A DNA stretch of 64,000 nt from Haliotis asinina (lineage: Eukaryota > Mollusca > Gastropoda > Lepetellida > Haliotidae). The notes below the pieces were generated by a model. The model did no database searches, was not told the origin of the DNA, and saw only the letters and a list, made by a program, of their open reading frames with translations. This document shows positions 44,785 through 56,104 of this stretch, piece by piece. Position numbers and translations under genes: made by a program. The stretch lies in the NCBI RefSeq assembly GCF_037392515.1, contig NC_090291.1:14200501-14264500 (forward strand). Direction: 5' to 3'. The number at the start of each line of letters is the position of its first letter. The stretch's first letter is position 1.

Positions 44785-44945
44785 GACAACATATGTATGT
44801 GTATTATAAAAACTCGTATAAAAGGACAGTAAAACAACTAGAATATCACAGTTAGCATTAAAACTATGCTATACAATACAGTATAAAAACAGGCTATGGA
44901 ATGCCAACAGCTGAATGCTGATCACCATACTAGGGACCATGGGGC
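44785..44945 (-). repeat. T repeat, inverted next to the previous copy
   Basis: AAAGGACAGTAAAACAACTA to TCACCATACTAGGGACCATG (plus strand). It stops where the plus-strand tail would start. Confidence 0.7.
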
Positions 44946-45339
44946 GCTGATTTGAAGGACCCTCTTTCCACCTCGTGAACTCGGAATGAACTTGCTCTTT
45001 AACTGTCAGTTTCCCTTAATTAATGATAGTGATTAATGTCCAGGATATCATATGCTCGATATATGTTCAGAGGGTGTTGAATGGTATAAATGCATGTCGA
45101 TCGATGATCATCAAAACAAACAACTTGAGTGAACGCGACGTAAGTTCATGTCACCAAGCTCCTATCCCTTTGGGTAGTACAGAATTGAATATGACCCTGA
45201 AAGTTAATCCCACAAGGCAACAGGCAACATGCAACCTTCAAAGGATTTGTACTGTACCCGCAGGATTTACATTATTCCTCATAAGCAGCAACCGTCGCCA
45301 ATCTTGAATTGACAGAAATACCTAGAATGATATCCTATT

Positions 45340-45595
45340 TATTCATTCATTCTCAATGCCGTAATTGGCGATCTATGACCTGTTTTTATATTCTACTGTC
45401 CAAATAGTGATACTATCATTTTTTACGCTAGTTTTAATACTAACTGTGATAGTCTATTGGTTTTACTGTCCTCCGTCGACAGGGTCTTCATAATATGCAT
45501 ATATATTCTTTTTTGTCACATATGTTCTCGTCACGATATGGCTGCAATATTGCCGATGTGACGTTAAATATTAACTCACTCATTCACTCACTCAA
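45340..45595 (+). repeat. T repeat 3' two thirds with TCAC tail
   Basis: AATTGGCGATCTATGACCTG, TTTTACTGTCCTCCGTCGAC, CACGATATGGCTGCAATATT and CACTCATTCACTCACTC. Confidence 0.8.
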
Positions 45596-46475
45596 TGCCG
45601 TAGTAGAATTAAACGTCTCCTCGAAGCCACCGTTCTATTGAGTCGTGCTCTGGGTTGGAACCTGAGTGAAAGCACACTTTCTCAAACTGAAGGCCGAAGA
45701 GGCTGTCCTAACGCTAGGATATGATACCTTCCTGAAACGAGCACAGAGCAGATTCCCAGTCCGAGCTTAATGTGCCCAAGACACGAATCTTTTAGAAACC
45801 CAAAAGGAAAAAATCAATTGACGCAGCAATTATATATGTACAAATAGCTTGACCACACATCAAAAATACATTACAAGATTCCAATAAGCAAACAGGACGT
45901 TGTATTTACAGAGGGCTTGGAATAGTATTACCTAGTGATCATTCCAGTACTATATCCGTATGAACTATTGCATTCATTATTGACTGGAAGTGTGTTAAAA
46001 CATTAACTCGGTACACCACTCTCTTCCTTGAGGCATTCATTTGTCGAAAGTAGACATCATACATTCTAGGAGGTCAGAAAGATTTGGATGACATTTTATT
46101 ACACTCGAAATTGGCCTACACTATAGATTATCTATGTCCGAGGCTGTTTCGGTTGATCGAAAGGTACTACTGTCCTGAATACACATATGCTACAAACATC
46201 GCGAGAAATGTTTGCAAACAGCTGAATCAGATCAAAGTCAGTTTCTTGACTTCGGCATCAGCGATCTAATTCAGTTGCGTTTCCTCGTTGCGCGCATACG
46301 TTTGTGTACATAAGGCATCACATTTCCCAGTAGTGGAACGTGGAGAAAAGGTGTGTAAAATATAGCAGTTACTTCGACAAGCTGACAAGACTGTACCAGA
46401 GGTTTACTGTTTGTAGTTTGGCCGCCAAGATGTTGGTGGTCTTCTTGTTTATCGCCGAAGTCAGCAATACTCTAT
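45596..46475. other. Unassigned intergenic sequence
   Basis: No repeat or exon recognised. The open frame at 46084-46269 (61 residues) has no family pattern. Confidence 0.4.
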
Positions 46476-46680
46476 GGGTTGCTGAAGGCATTCCCTTTAT
46501 CATCACATAATACTCCATGGGTTGCTGAAGGCATTCCCTTTATCATCACATAATACTCCACGGGTTGCTGAAGGCATTCCCTTTATCATCACATAATACT
46601 CCATGGGTTGCTGAAGGCATTCCCTTTATCATCACATAATACTCCACGGGTTGCTGAAGGCATTCCCTTTATCATCACAT
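46476..46680. repeat. 43-bp minisatellite, about 4.8 units
   Basis: Units begin GGGTTGCTGAAGGCATTCCC at 46476, 46519, 46562, 46605 and 46648, exactly 43 bp apart. CATGGG and CACGGG alternate at the joins of units 2-5, suggesting a later 86-bp duplication step. The opening resembles the reverse complement of the S element head (CATGGGTTGCTGAAGGCCTA). Confidence 0.9.
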
Positions 46681-46839
46681 GGGTCAGTCAGTTATCATCG
46701 ATAAAATGAAATTAGAATCAATGGGAATCAAAAATGAATTTCTGGTACTTTTCCAGATAATTGTAACTTGTTGACTTTTCAGCCATATTATAATATGCAG
46801 GCAAATCTTCCTGGTGTATTCCGGAAACAAATGAATTAC

Positions 46840-47741
46840 AAAATAACCAAAAATATAATCAGTTAAAAAGTAAATATAGTACACAGAAATCGCTTTTTAC
46901 AGATGGGTCCAAGGGTGTTGGCGCAGTTGTCACTGGATCCAGAACAATATCTTTTAGATTACCGGATAACAGCTCTGTTTTCACAGCGGAAGCAAGAGCC
47001 ATGTTAACAGATCTTAAATATATTCAAAGAAATCCTATAGAAAAGTGCTTGCAAATTTGCTTGCCATAAAAGGCGACTATGCTTGTCGTAAGAGGCGACT
47101 AACGGGATCGGGTGGTCAGCCCTGCTGACTTGGTTCTCATGTCATCGGTTCCCAGATGTGCAGACCGATGCTCATGCTGTTGATCACTGGATTGTCTGGT
47201 CCAGACTCGATTATTTACAGACTGCCGACATATAGCTGGAATATTGCTGAGTGCGGCTTAAAACTAAGCTCACTCACTTACTAAACATAAACAGTTTATA
47301 ATCTATACAGACCTCATTCTTCCTCTCAGGCAATTAAAACACATCATATAAACATCAACTTTTAACAGAAATGAGGTGAGGATCCTCCGTTCTGTATCCA
47401 TTGTGATGAAAGAATGTCTTGCATGACTATGTTGAACATTCCATCACAAGGGATAAATATTTTAAATCATGAGCTATGAACAATCCCTTCAGCAACGTAA
47501 GTTCTCATTTAAGTATTGCATTTTCAAAAAGAATTAGATTTATTAAATGACTTGTAAATAAGTAAATATGTTATTATTGGTAGTTTAGATTAGCAGCTGA
47601 GATTGCTAGTGGCTGTACCCTCAAAGGGGGTTGAAGTATTGTAAAATTATTGTCCTCCTGAGAAGGGACATTTGACATTTGAAAGTAAATTTAAAATTAC
47701 CAGAATTTTTAGACGTGTTATTCTAGTATTTTAATTGTGGC
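46840..47741 (+). pseudogene. N5: N-LINE RNase H and 3' UTR, split by S10
   Basis: From the RT end (RKQMNYKITKNIIS, stop) it continues in the -1 frame to KSLFTDGSKGVGAVVTGSRT, IFRLPDNSSVFTAEA. S10 (47057-47281) interrupts it after about 190 bp. RNase H resumes with many deletions, then GGCTGTACCCTCAAAGGGGG and the 3' UTR up to the MITE at 47742. The T part continues at 48257. Confidence 0.75.
47057..47281 (+). repeat. S family copy S10 nested in N5
   Basis: The copy runs from TGCTTGCCATAAAAGGCGAC to AAACTAAGCTCACTCACTTA and is 5'-truncated by about 45 bp. N RNase H sequence lies directly on both sides, so S10 is younger than N5. Confidence 0.85.
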
Positions 47742-48247
47742 CATCCTCGATATCTCCAGGGTATACGTTCCGATAAATCTCTACTATACCCTGGACGCAT
47801 CTACGGCTCTGCCAAATAATTTATTACCTCCCTTTGCTGACTCCGCCTTCTCACAGTAGCCAATCAGCTAGGCCGCCGTTATAACCGAGCTTGCCAGTGT
47901 CAACAAAGGTAGCGGTCGCAACTGCGAAGGTTTGCTCGCAGTGCGTCCATTTTAGGGAAATCATACAAACAAATTGACAGGTCCGAAACTTTAAAACAAC
48001 ATATGCAAGAACGCCTTCTAATTCTTCCAGAGAACCTCTGCATGGTTTCTGTTACCAAGTATAATCGGTTAGATAATTCAAAAAACGAAAGTGAGTTGTG
48101 ATTGGTTCGCTCAACTTCTCAGCGTAGACACCTGACTGGATCAAAAGACAGTCAAGGGAGGTAATACATTTATCTGGCAGGGCCGTAGATGCGTCCAGGG
48201 TATAGTAGAGACTTATCGGAACGTATACCCTGGAGATATCGAGGATG
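47742..48247. mobile_element. 506-bp MITE with long TIRs and 9-bp target duplication
   Basis: The ends CATCCTCGATATCTCCAGGG and its reverse complement extend as terminal inverted repeats over about 93 bp (47742-47834 and 48154-48247) with few mismatches. AATTGTGGC flanks it on both sides (47733-47741 and 48248-48256). The interior of about 320 bp has no coding frame. Long TIRs with a 9-bp duplication are Mutator-like, but the superfamily is an inference. It sits in the 3' UTR of N5. Confidence 0.92.
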
Positions 48248-48256
48248 AATTGTGGC

Positions 48257-48585
48257 TAACATATCCTACACTGGCCAGCAGCCAAAGGGATGGTGTTAAT
48301 TCAACTAAGGTCCATGCAGGTAGCTAAGGTACTGCAAGTCCCCATGGTCCCTAGTATGGTGATCTACCTTCAGTTGCATTGTCCACATAGTGATATTAGT
48401 TTTAACTTTCCACACTAGTTTTAATTGAAATTGTGATATTCTAGTTGTTTTACTGTCCTTTGTTGACAGGTTTTATCTTTCGTTGAAGATAGTCCTATTC
48501 AGTGTTAACTGTTCTCGTCGCGATATGGCTGTAATAATGACGTGACGTTAATGAGGTGACGTTAAATATTAACTCACCCACTCCT
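48257..48585 (+). repeat. N5 3' UTR continued (T segment)
   Basis: TTCAACTAAGGTCCATGCAG, TCCCCATGGTCCCTAGTATG and TTTTACTGTCCTTTGTTGAC, then a tail with two successive GTGACGTTAA motifs (48541-48565) and CACCCACTC. Confidence 0.8.
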
Positions 48586-48914
48586 GATGTACTTACATCC
48601 GGCTACTTACGAGAGGAAAACAACATAAAGTCTACGGATATTAATATGGATATGTGGCTCTTTAAATGTCAAATTGAATTCTAAACGTAAAAGGAAGCAA
48701 ATATGGCAAAAGTAACTGATAAGAATGATCTACTGATCGAGTTTCAAGATTCTGGCGTACAAATCTCAAGAAAGCAGATAAGTATCAATAACAGCAAACA
48801 GTGCCAATATCTGGTGAATCCCGCCACATGCCGTAACATCCCCGACCCCACACCTCACTGACGGGATCAGATGTTAAACCTGATATTACGATAATGCATT
48901 CCATTCTTGATTCG
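48586..48914. other. Unassigned sequence between two N-LINE ends
   Basis: I see no repeat or gene. Confidence 0.4.
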
Positions 48915-49490
48915 GGACTTATTCTAATAGAGTATTATGTTCAGTAGATAGATGTATGTTAATGATTGGTAGTTTAGATTAGTAACTTGAATTATTAGTG
49001 GCTCTACCCTCAAAGGGGGTTGAAGTATTGTAAAGTTATTGTCCTCATGAGAGGGTGCGTACGTCCCAAAACGTTCAAAGTCAATGTACACTTACCAGGA
49101 GTTTTAAGCGTAGTATTTTTGTTATTTTGATTATAGCTAAAATTTCTTACAATCGCCAGCGGCTGAGGGGATGGTGTAAATCCAACTAGGGTCCATGCAG
49201 GTAGTAAAAGTACTCTAAGTAGTCCCCATGGCCCCTAGTATGGTGCTCTACCTTCAGTTTTTGGCGATTTATAACCTTGTTTTATTTCGTATTGTCTTCT
49301 TTTTTTACAACGTTTTAGTTTTTCATACGAGTGTTATGTTTATATCTGTGATATTCTAGTATTGTACTGTCCATAGCCAACAGGTTTTACTGTTCAACTG
49401 TTTTTTTTCATTTGTTAATTATATGAATTATCTTCGCTACGATATGGGTGACATATTGTCAGTGTGACGTTAAATATTAGGTCACTCCAG
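48915..49490 (+). repeat. N7: solo N-LINE 3' end
   Basis: It starts just after the ORF2 stop region (GTTCAGTAGATAGATGTATG). It includes GGCTCTACCCTCAAAGGGGG and a full T segment, and ends TTAAATATTAGGTCACTCC. A typical 5'-truncated LINE insertion. Confidence 0.75.
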
Positions 49491-49589
49491 TCAATATCTG
49501 CACATCTCCCATGACATCCACTTAGAGTCAAACATTCCTATCGTGTGTCAGCAAAGAACTCAGTGTAAATGAACATGGCTTACAATTTG

Positions 49590-49815
49590 TTTCGAGTGAG
49601 GGAGTGAAGGAGTGAGTTAAAAGGTAACGTCACATCGGCAATATTGCAGCCATATAGTGACGTTGTAGATGCACAATAAATATAAGTAATTAAAGACGGA
49701 CTGTAATATAACTAGTGTCACAAAAAGAGATAAAACTAGCCAGTATATACTTTTAAAAACAGAACATTTTAGACAATACCATGTAAAATGGGCTATTGAT
49801 TACCAACAACTATGT
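49590..49815 (-). repeat. T repeat, 3' half
   Basis: The tail GTGAGGGAGTGAAGGAGTGA (plus strand) is at 49597, CACATCGGCAATATTGCAGC follows, and it ends at GGCTATTGATTACCAACAAC. Confidence 0.75.
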
Positions 49816-50144
49816 TTCGAGTGCGTAGTGCACAGATAGGGATAGCCAGGTGTTCAAGAAGCACGTCACAAGTGTCGTCAAAGTAATTGATTCATTTATC
49901 TGAGCTCTGTGTTTGAGTTTGGCATGTCCATCTTTCCCACATTTTAATATTTTAATTATAGTTTGATAAACAATGTTTTTAGTTTTATTACATAAATTCC
50001 GCAAACACCTCACAGAGTTTTTTGATGGTTTTCTTATGAGCAGCGTTTCATTGAGAATTTTATGTTTAGAGATTTTCCAGTTAGATTGCAATTCGTGGTC
50101 CTCTTTTGATTCAAACTGATTGTAGTGGTTAATGTGTTCCGCAG

Positions 50145-50255
50145 AGTGAGGGAGGGAATTAATATTTAACGTCACATCGGCAATATTGCAGCCATATCGT
50201 GACGAGAACTATCATGTAATTTATATCAGTATTACAATCAACAACGAGAAAAACC
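50145..50255 (-). repeat. T repeat, 3' end only
   Basis: GAGTGAGGGAGGGAATTAAT, ACGTCACATCGGCAATATTG and ATATCGTGACGAGAACTATC. Confidence 0.7.
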
Positions 50256-50389
50256 TGCCTCACACTGAAGATCAATTGCAGATAAATAAGTGAATGTTGG
50301 ATAGACCACCCGACTTATTATCCACTCATTCTCATTTTACCCCTACATGTTCATTAGTGATACCTTGCAAATTATCTTATTGTGCTATC

Positions 50390-50680
50390 ACAAAATGTTA
50401 TTAGCCAATTATGTTATTCGCTTTGAGTGTCACTGGAGTGCAAGGCACTTCATAAATAGGTTTTGTAAGCAATAATCTATACAATTCTCATGTTTTGAGT
50501 ATATCACGATGGTTACAAGGTAAATATGTTACTCCATTTGTCATTAGACAAGTGTTATTCCCAGCTCTTGGTCTGTGCACCCATTTTTTTTTTCAACCTA
50601 AAAATCACTGATTTTCGCTATTTCTAGGTGTAAATCGTAACGGTGTGTCACTCCAGCTGTCCTTGCCTTGTGGTCCCAGA
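50390..50680 (+). promoter_or_regulatory. Conserved 5' flank / promoter region of lectin gene C
   Basis: CGCTTTGAGTGTCACTGGAG, TGTTTTGAGTATATCACGAT, GTTACTCCATTTGTCATTAG and GGTGTGTCACTCCAGCTGTC occur in the same order as in A, B and D. Confidence 0.5.
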
Positions 50681-50759
50681 ATGAGAAAATACCGTGTATA
50701 TCAGGCTATGTTTGGCGACTTCATACCTTGGCTTGTGATATGGATGGGATCGTCATCAG
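50681..50759 (+). CDS. Lectin C signal-peptide exon, without visible downstream exons
   Basis: MRKYRVYQAMFGDFIPWLVI, then WMGSSS and a GTAAGA donor, 79 nt, phase 1. It is closest to exon D (both MRKY...QAMFG). The intron sequence after it (ACCAATAAGCATCTTCAAGT and later blocks, to about 51150) also matches D. No lectin or PAN exon is visible before the next signal exon at 60279. It is either a relic or an alternative first exon that splices to D exon 2. Confidence 0.55.
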
Positions 50760-51184
50760 GTAAGACGGCATATACTCCGCATTGTTATTGAAGTGTCATC
50801 TGGTATGTGGTGTGTCAATCAGAAAGCATCTTGAAGCATATACCAATAAGCATCTTCAAGTCTATTTTACCAGGTTTTGATTCACTTGTGTGGAAATAAT
50901 GGTCACTTGTTGTCTCCGCGAATAGCTGGATAACTGCCGGAGTGGCATAAAACAATATTCATTCATGTGTTGTTTATAGCATGATTTACTTTCAGAGTGC
51001 AATCGAAATGCACTCTAGAATGTAGATGACAGGCCGTTTTAGCTGTTACCACATGTGTAATCCCTCTGTAAAAATGTTTGCTGTACAAGAATAATTTGTA
51101 ATTCAAACCAGTGATATTTGCCCATGTAACAAGACCGTGCACACATACATAATGTCATATCTTTGAGTGGCATTTAGTTGGCTG

Positions 51185-51545
51185 CTTGACTGTGTTAAAT
51201 CCTCCATCACAAGGGATAAATATTTCAATATCAAAACAGTTAAAGATCTCATTCAGTTATTGTTTTTTTTAAAAAAGTAATTGATTTGATTTCATGGTTG
51301 AATTTTTATTTGTACGTGCTGTAGCTAGATGTATTTTAATGACTGGTGGCAACTGAACATTGTAAACGTTATTGTATTGTTATAGGCTGTACCCTTAAAG
51401 GAGTTGAAGTATCGTAAAATTATTGTCCTCCTGAAAGGGTACGTAAGTCCCAAAACGTTCACAGTTTAATTTTTGCTTACCCGATTTCAATCGTAGTACA
51501 TTTGTACTTTTAAGATTTGGCTAAAGTTTCGTACAGTCGAAATAT
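51185..51545 (+). repeat. N8: N-LINE ORF2 end and 3' UTR fragment
   Basis: GCTTGACTGTGTTAAATCCT (the LLDCV codons), GGCTGTACCCTTAAAGGAG and GAAAGGGTACGTAAGTCCC. It stops before the T segment and is joined to an inverted T copy. Confidence 0.7.
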
Positions 51546-51655
51546 ATATAGATCTATAGATCGCCAACAACTGAAGGCAGATCACCAAACCAGGGTACAT
51601 GGGGACCTACCGCCATAGACCCTGGATAGATTTACACCATTCCCTCAGCCATTGG
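51546..51655 (-). repeat. T repeat, 5' part
   Basis: TATAGATCGCCAACAACTGA, GCAGATCACCAAACCAGGG and GATTTACACCATTCCCTCAG (plus strand). Confidence 0.7.
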
Positions 51656-51689
51656 CGATTGTAAGAATGTTTGGTTTATTGACATTTTC

Positions 51690-51965
51690 TGGACTTGGCT
51701 AAAATTTTATTCAACTTCAATACTTGTTTACTGTAAGCAAATACAAAATTACTTGCTTAGAGTCTAGCATGTCCCGAATATCTCAGGACCAATCTGGTAG
51801 AACATTTTCTTGCTGATTCTGCTAAACTATACCTTCCTGGTATCCCTTGTGTCACCTGTCGAAGGACCAACAGGTACATGACATCGTCCTTGTTGACACT
51901 CCGTGGTGGGTAGGGAGCTACGAGGATGAATCATACATGAATATGACATGACACCCCTACAATAA
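51690..51965 (+). repeat. N-LINE 5' UTR second half, solo
   Basis: GACTTGGCTAAAATTTTATT, GACCAATCTGGTAGAACATT, CATCGTCCTTGTTGACACTC and CGTGGTGGGTAGGGAGCTAC match 17630-17880 of N2. It includes the position of the ORF1 start (CATGAATATGACATGACACC). No ORF1 follows. Confidence 0.65.
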
Positions 51966-53355
51966 TTTGCTGTGTGAAAGTTATCAAAATCATATACCCA
52001 AAGTTTCAAGTACAATTTACGAATATTTACGTCTTAATCGCGAAAACAGTTTCTGTTATCTCAGCTTCGGCCATTATGCATATTCCGCTGGACGTCACGT
52101 GACCTTACCGCTGGTGACGTCAAATGTGACTAGCTTCCAAAGACCAAGCGCTCCAGTAATACAAGTCGTGTTGTCTCTGTCGTTTTAGCAAATGGTACGA
52201 TAGTTTATTCAGTTGCCTGTGGATGCATGGAATCATCGAACAATGAAAAGAGCCACCATTTCATCCGTTTTCCAAGTATAAAGACAGATTTAGGCAAGAG
52301 AAATAGTCCGATCATTCCGAGTCAGGAGCTCTTACTTTCAACACCAGCTGGCACCGGGATGCCCTCATCACAGTCACACTATATTAAAGTACAATGAAAA
52401 TATCTCTGTGTGTTTGAACTGTAATGCCATCATTTATTTAATTCATCTGTTTAAACAGAGTAATTAGTACTTCATGAATAAAGTTTATGCATAACAATTT
52501 GGCACCTAACCAATATAACTGAACCGATAAAACCAATTACTCGACAGTTGTTTATATGACGAACTCACGAAAGGAGAAATGTTATTCAAAGATGTCCCTC
52601 TTAGATAAAAAAGTCTAATGCATTTATCTTGTAAAAGAGGTTATTCTTGTATAAATACATTCATTATAATTGTTACCCACCATTTCAAGCTCTCTGTACA
52701 CAACAAATATCTGTGCTGTGGTAGCTGTATCATGGACGTGTGCCCCTTTACGAAATAAACACAATCTCACGAACTTACTAGTCTGTGTTCCCGAGTTTTC
52801 CGATGTTGACATCAAGTGGTCAAGATGTTAAAATTGTAAGTATTTTAATTGCTCCATGTATAGATTATTAAGCATATTTCCTTCACAGTTGAATGTAAAA
52901 CGTATCAAATAAGGCCATGTTGGGCTGGTGTGGTAGATACGTGCATGTTTCTACTCAAAGGAGTGTTATAAAGTTTTGGTTTGAAATATCAAGAATGGAA
53001 TCCTCACCAGCGTTATCTATTCCTATAAAAGCTTGAGGAAAATGGTAGGCATACATTTGTTTCAGATATCCGCCACATATTTTTCACAACCGGTGTTGCA
53101 TATGTTTGGATAGAACAAGATGCAGGAAAAATACAAATGTGTAACAGCACTTTTGCATGAAGAATCTGTGATATATATTCCCAGATTTGGCATGACTCTC
53201 TTTGTACATCCACAATTTTTAGGAATTACTCGACTCGAAATGAAACCTTACAGTACTAAGTAATGACACATTGATTCGTGCATTCTGTACATTACGTACT
53301 GCATTGTCTTAGGTTAAAGTTAATTTATTGAGAACATTGTAGTAATGAAAGCATT
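51966..53355. other. Unassigned intergenic sequence
   Basis: This is the longest repeat-poor stretch in the window. Open frames at 51967-52188 (+), 52624-52815 (-) and 53013-53213 (-) have no recognisable domain or splice context. It may hold non-coding regulatory or diverged intronic sequence of the C/D unit. Confidence 0.4.
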
Positions 53356-53690
53356 CCTGTATGCAATATGTATGTATGTTGTAATAATCTAGGAGTTCTT
53401 GAAGATGAGTACCATGTATTATTTGTATGTGAAAGGTATGCGCATCTCGGAACAAAATAATTACATAGTATCAATTTCAAAAGTCCGTTCTCGGTACATA
53501 AAATACCCCGACCATAACTTCTCTCGCTATTTTCAAGATACATGTGTTTTCCTTTTCATGAAGATGTACATATGTTCTTCCTGTCACGTGTTATGGTTAT
53601 GTCGTCACAATCAATTGTACTTTGGGTCACATGGCCAAACTACCGAATAAATAAATTGAATTGAAATGAATCAAATTGGTGCCTCCGTTT
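53356..53690 (+). repeat. LINE 3' end (fourth family)
   Basis: The frame near 53378 reads CNNLGVLEDEYHVLFVCERY. It matches the C..C...(E)DE.H.L..C..Y block at the C-terminus of many LINE ORF2 proteins. The segment ends in AATAAATAAATTGAATTGAA, a simple LINE-type terminus. Confidence 0.6.
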
Positions 53691-53994
53691 CGATGGATTC
53701 TTGTCTTCATCTTCATTTGAAAGTTTCTGCTGCACGATGTAAAATCAGCTGGTATTTGGTATACAACCAAAGAGGATGCCACCGGCTATAATCACATTTG
53801 ACGTCATGTCACGTGACACCACCTCTGCTCATTAACTGTCGGGTGTTTCCGTAATAAGAGGAAATCCGAGGTCATTTTTCACGTTTTTTATTGCGATTTT
53901 ACAAACCTTTTGCGATATTTTGATACGGAAAGTGATCTTTAGGATGGCATTTTCCATATATCAAAAATAGTTTTACGTTAGCATTCTCCTTTGA

Positions 53995-54080
53995 AGAGGA
54001 CAATACAGTATAAAACACGGGCTATAGGTCACCAAAAACTGAAGGTAGATCACCATACTAGGGACCATGGGGATCTGAGA
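53995..54080 (-). repeat. T repeat, short 5' part before N6
   Basis: CAATACAGTATAAAACACGG, TAGATCACCATACTAGGGAC and CATGGGG (plus strand). Confidence 0.7.
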
Positions 54081-54084
54081 TAGA

Positions 54085-55545
54085 TACATTTCAGGACCAA
54101 CTGCTCAACCAGCTTCAAAACACAAGTCAGAACACTCAACGAGGAAGAACCCCAAAATGAGCGAATAATCATATCCATTTTTTAATACGTTAGGATCCCT
54201 TGATGACATTGTCCCAGCAAAGCCATTCAGGGCTCATGGCTTGTCGCCATCAAGGAAGGTGAGGAGAAGATCTCCTATTTATCTTCCGAAGAATTTTTGA
54301 AAAGCTAACTGGACTTTATGAGAAACTCTCTGTCGTGAGAACCTTAAACCTGAACTTTTTCATAATATTCCCGATGCCATAAAATGTTTATCATATAAAC
54401 TAAAAAACATAGCTGGCGGGTGTATCCCAAAGTCCTCTGCAGTTCCTCACGTCCGATAAGCATGGTTTAACGATGATTGCAAACAGGGTAGGAGTGAGTG
54501 AGTTTAGTTTTACGCCGCACTCAGCTATATGAAGGCGGTCTGTAAATAATGAAGTCTGAACCGGACAATCCACTGATCAACAACATGAGCATCGATATGC
54601 GCATTTGGGGACCGATGACATGTGCCAGCAAAGTCAGCGAGCATGACCACCCGATCCCGTTAGTCGCCTCTTACGACAAACATAGTCACTTTTTTATGGC
54701 AAGCATGGGTTGCTGAAGGCCTGTTCTACCCCGGACCTCCAAGGGTCAAACAGGGTAGGAAGGCGCGGATGAAAGTTGAGCATTATTTCCGTCGCCATCC
54801 TATGGTCCACAATTTAGACAAATGTAAATTTTAAGCGCGAAAGCAAGGGGTACTTTCAACAAAGTAAACGCCACTCTTGGCGAAATTATGTATCAAAAAC
54901 TATTTCGCGTACGCCGATGTCAAAGGTGTGGAATATGATTCAGAAAATCAAGAGTAAGGGTTCTAGACCTAGCATCCACCATATAAAAGATGGGAACCAA
55001 TTACTGACTAATAAAGAAGATATTGCAAGTAAACTTGGTGAGACGTTGGCGAAACATTCTTCCTCATCTAATTATGTTCCTGAGTTTCAAAAATATCAAG
55101 AAGGCAGGAAAAGAAATCTATAAATTTTAATGCAGATAATGGGGAAAACTATATGCTTCCTGATCAGGCTCAAAATACTGCTTCTGGGCTGATAGCATAC
55201 CTTATCAACTCGTCAGGCACTTGCCTGAGTGAGTCCTGTTTGGATACACTCTTGGATACATTACATATTTTGTTATGATATTTGGACAGCTGGAAACTTT
55301 CCTTCATCCTGGCGTGATGCTATAAGTGTTCCCATCTCAAAACCTGTACGTGATCATACAGACACTTCCAATTACAGGCCCATTTCACTAACTAGCTGGA
55401 ACGCATGATCAATAATCAACTTGTTTGGTACTTGGAAACCAAGAACCTAAAAACAGATATACAATGTGGTTTCCGTAAAAACAGAAGTACTATCGATCAT
55501 TTAGTGCACTTGGGATCTTTTTTGAAGAATGCCATGATTGTCGAT
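54085..55545 (+). pseudogene. N6: N-LINE ORF1 end fused to ORF2 linker and RT start
   Basis: 54200-54299 is the ORF1 C-terminus (HGLSPSRKVRRRSPIYLPKN, stop). It is followed at once by the post-endonuclease linker (KANWTL), so the whole endonuclease is deleted. S11 interrupts the linker at 54494. After it, RRHPMVHNLDK, MSKVWNMIQKIKSKGSRPSI (54917-55123) and the RT start (PSWRDAI, NQLVWYLETKNL, DIQCGFRKNRSTIDHLVHLG) run to about 55545, where homology ends. Confidence 0.8.
54494..54746 (-). repeat. S family copy S11, perfect 14-bp target duplication
   Basis: CAAACAGGGTAGGA flanks the element at 54480-54493 and 54747-54760 without mismatch. The element is 253 bp, minus strand, from CCTTGGAGGTCCGGGGTAG to a short TCACTCAC tail. 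It is the best definition of the S family's ends. Confidence 0.95.
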
Positions 55546-56104
55546 CTTTTTTCAGACCCTGGTGAACTAAATCACGGTCTATGTGCAAGCTCGAGGTGGC
55601 TGTACACGCTTTCTAAGGAGATTGCCACCTTTCGCGTTCAGGGATATCTCCATTTGACGGACTTTGATCTTACTGCAATTCGATGTCAACAGCAACTTCC
55701 ATCTGTTAATCTGCCAGTGTTAATATAAAATAAATGATTATGCATAAATTTGTTTGTCTTCTATACAATACTTGTCTAAAAGCCAGATGTCTTTTTCCGT
55801 TCAGTAATACTATATATTCCTCGGTCCGCGCTACACACGCTAAATTAACGAAAACCATACATTCAATAAGTGTATCGTAAAAAGTCAATACTTACAGCTT
55901 AACCTTGAAAACTGCAACACCAGTATTTTCATTTATCTAGTCAGCATTGTATTGGAAAACGACGATCGTTTCATCAGCGAGGGCGAAAGTTGGTATGAGT
56001 GGGCGTATTGTATCCGTATGTGACTGCACAAAAGGCCGAATGTCATATGTAGTGCTGTATCAATATCAGTATGTTTATTCAGAAGGATTAGTTTATCGAC
56101 TCAT
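55546..56104. other. Unassigned sequence inside N6
   Basis: It separates the RT start from the 3' end of N6. It has no TIRs or target duplication that I can see and no known domain. It may be an unrecognised insertion or rearrangement. Confidence 0.4.

Noticed and set aside
46476..46680. Possible CRISPR-like array (regular 43-bp period)
   Set aside because: The units are continuous tandem copies without unique spacers, and the genome is eukaryotic.
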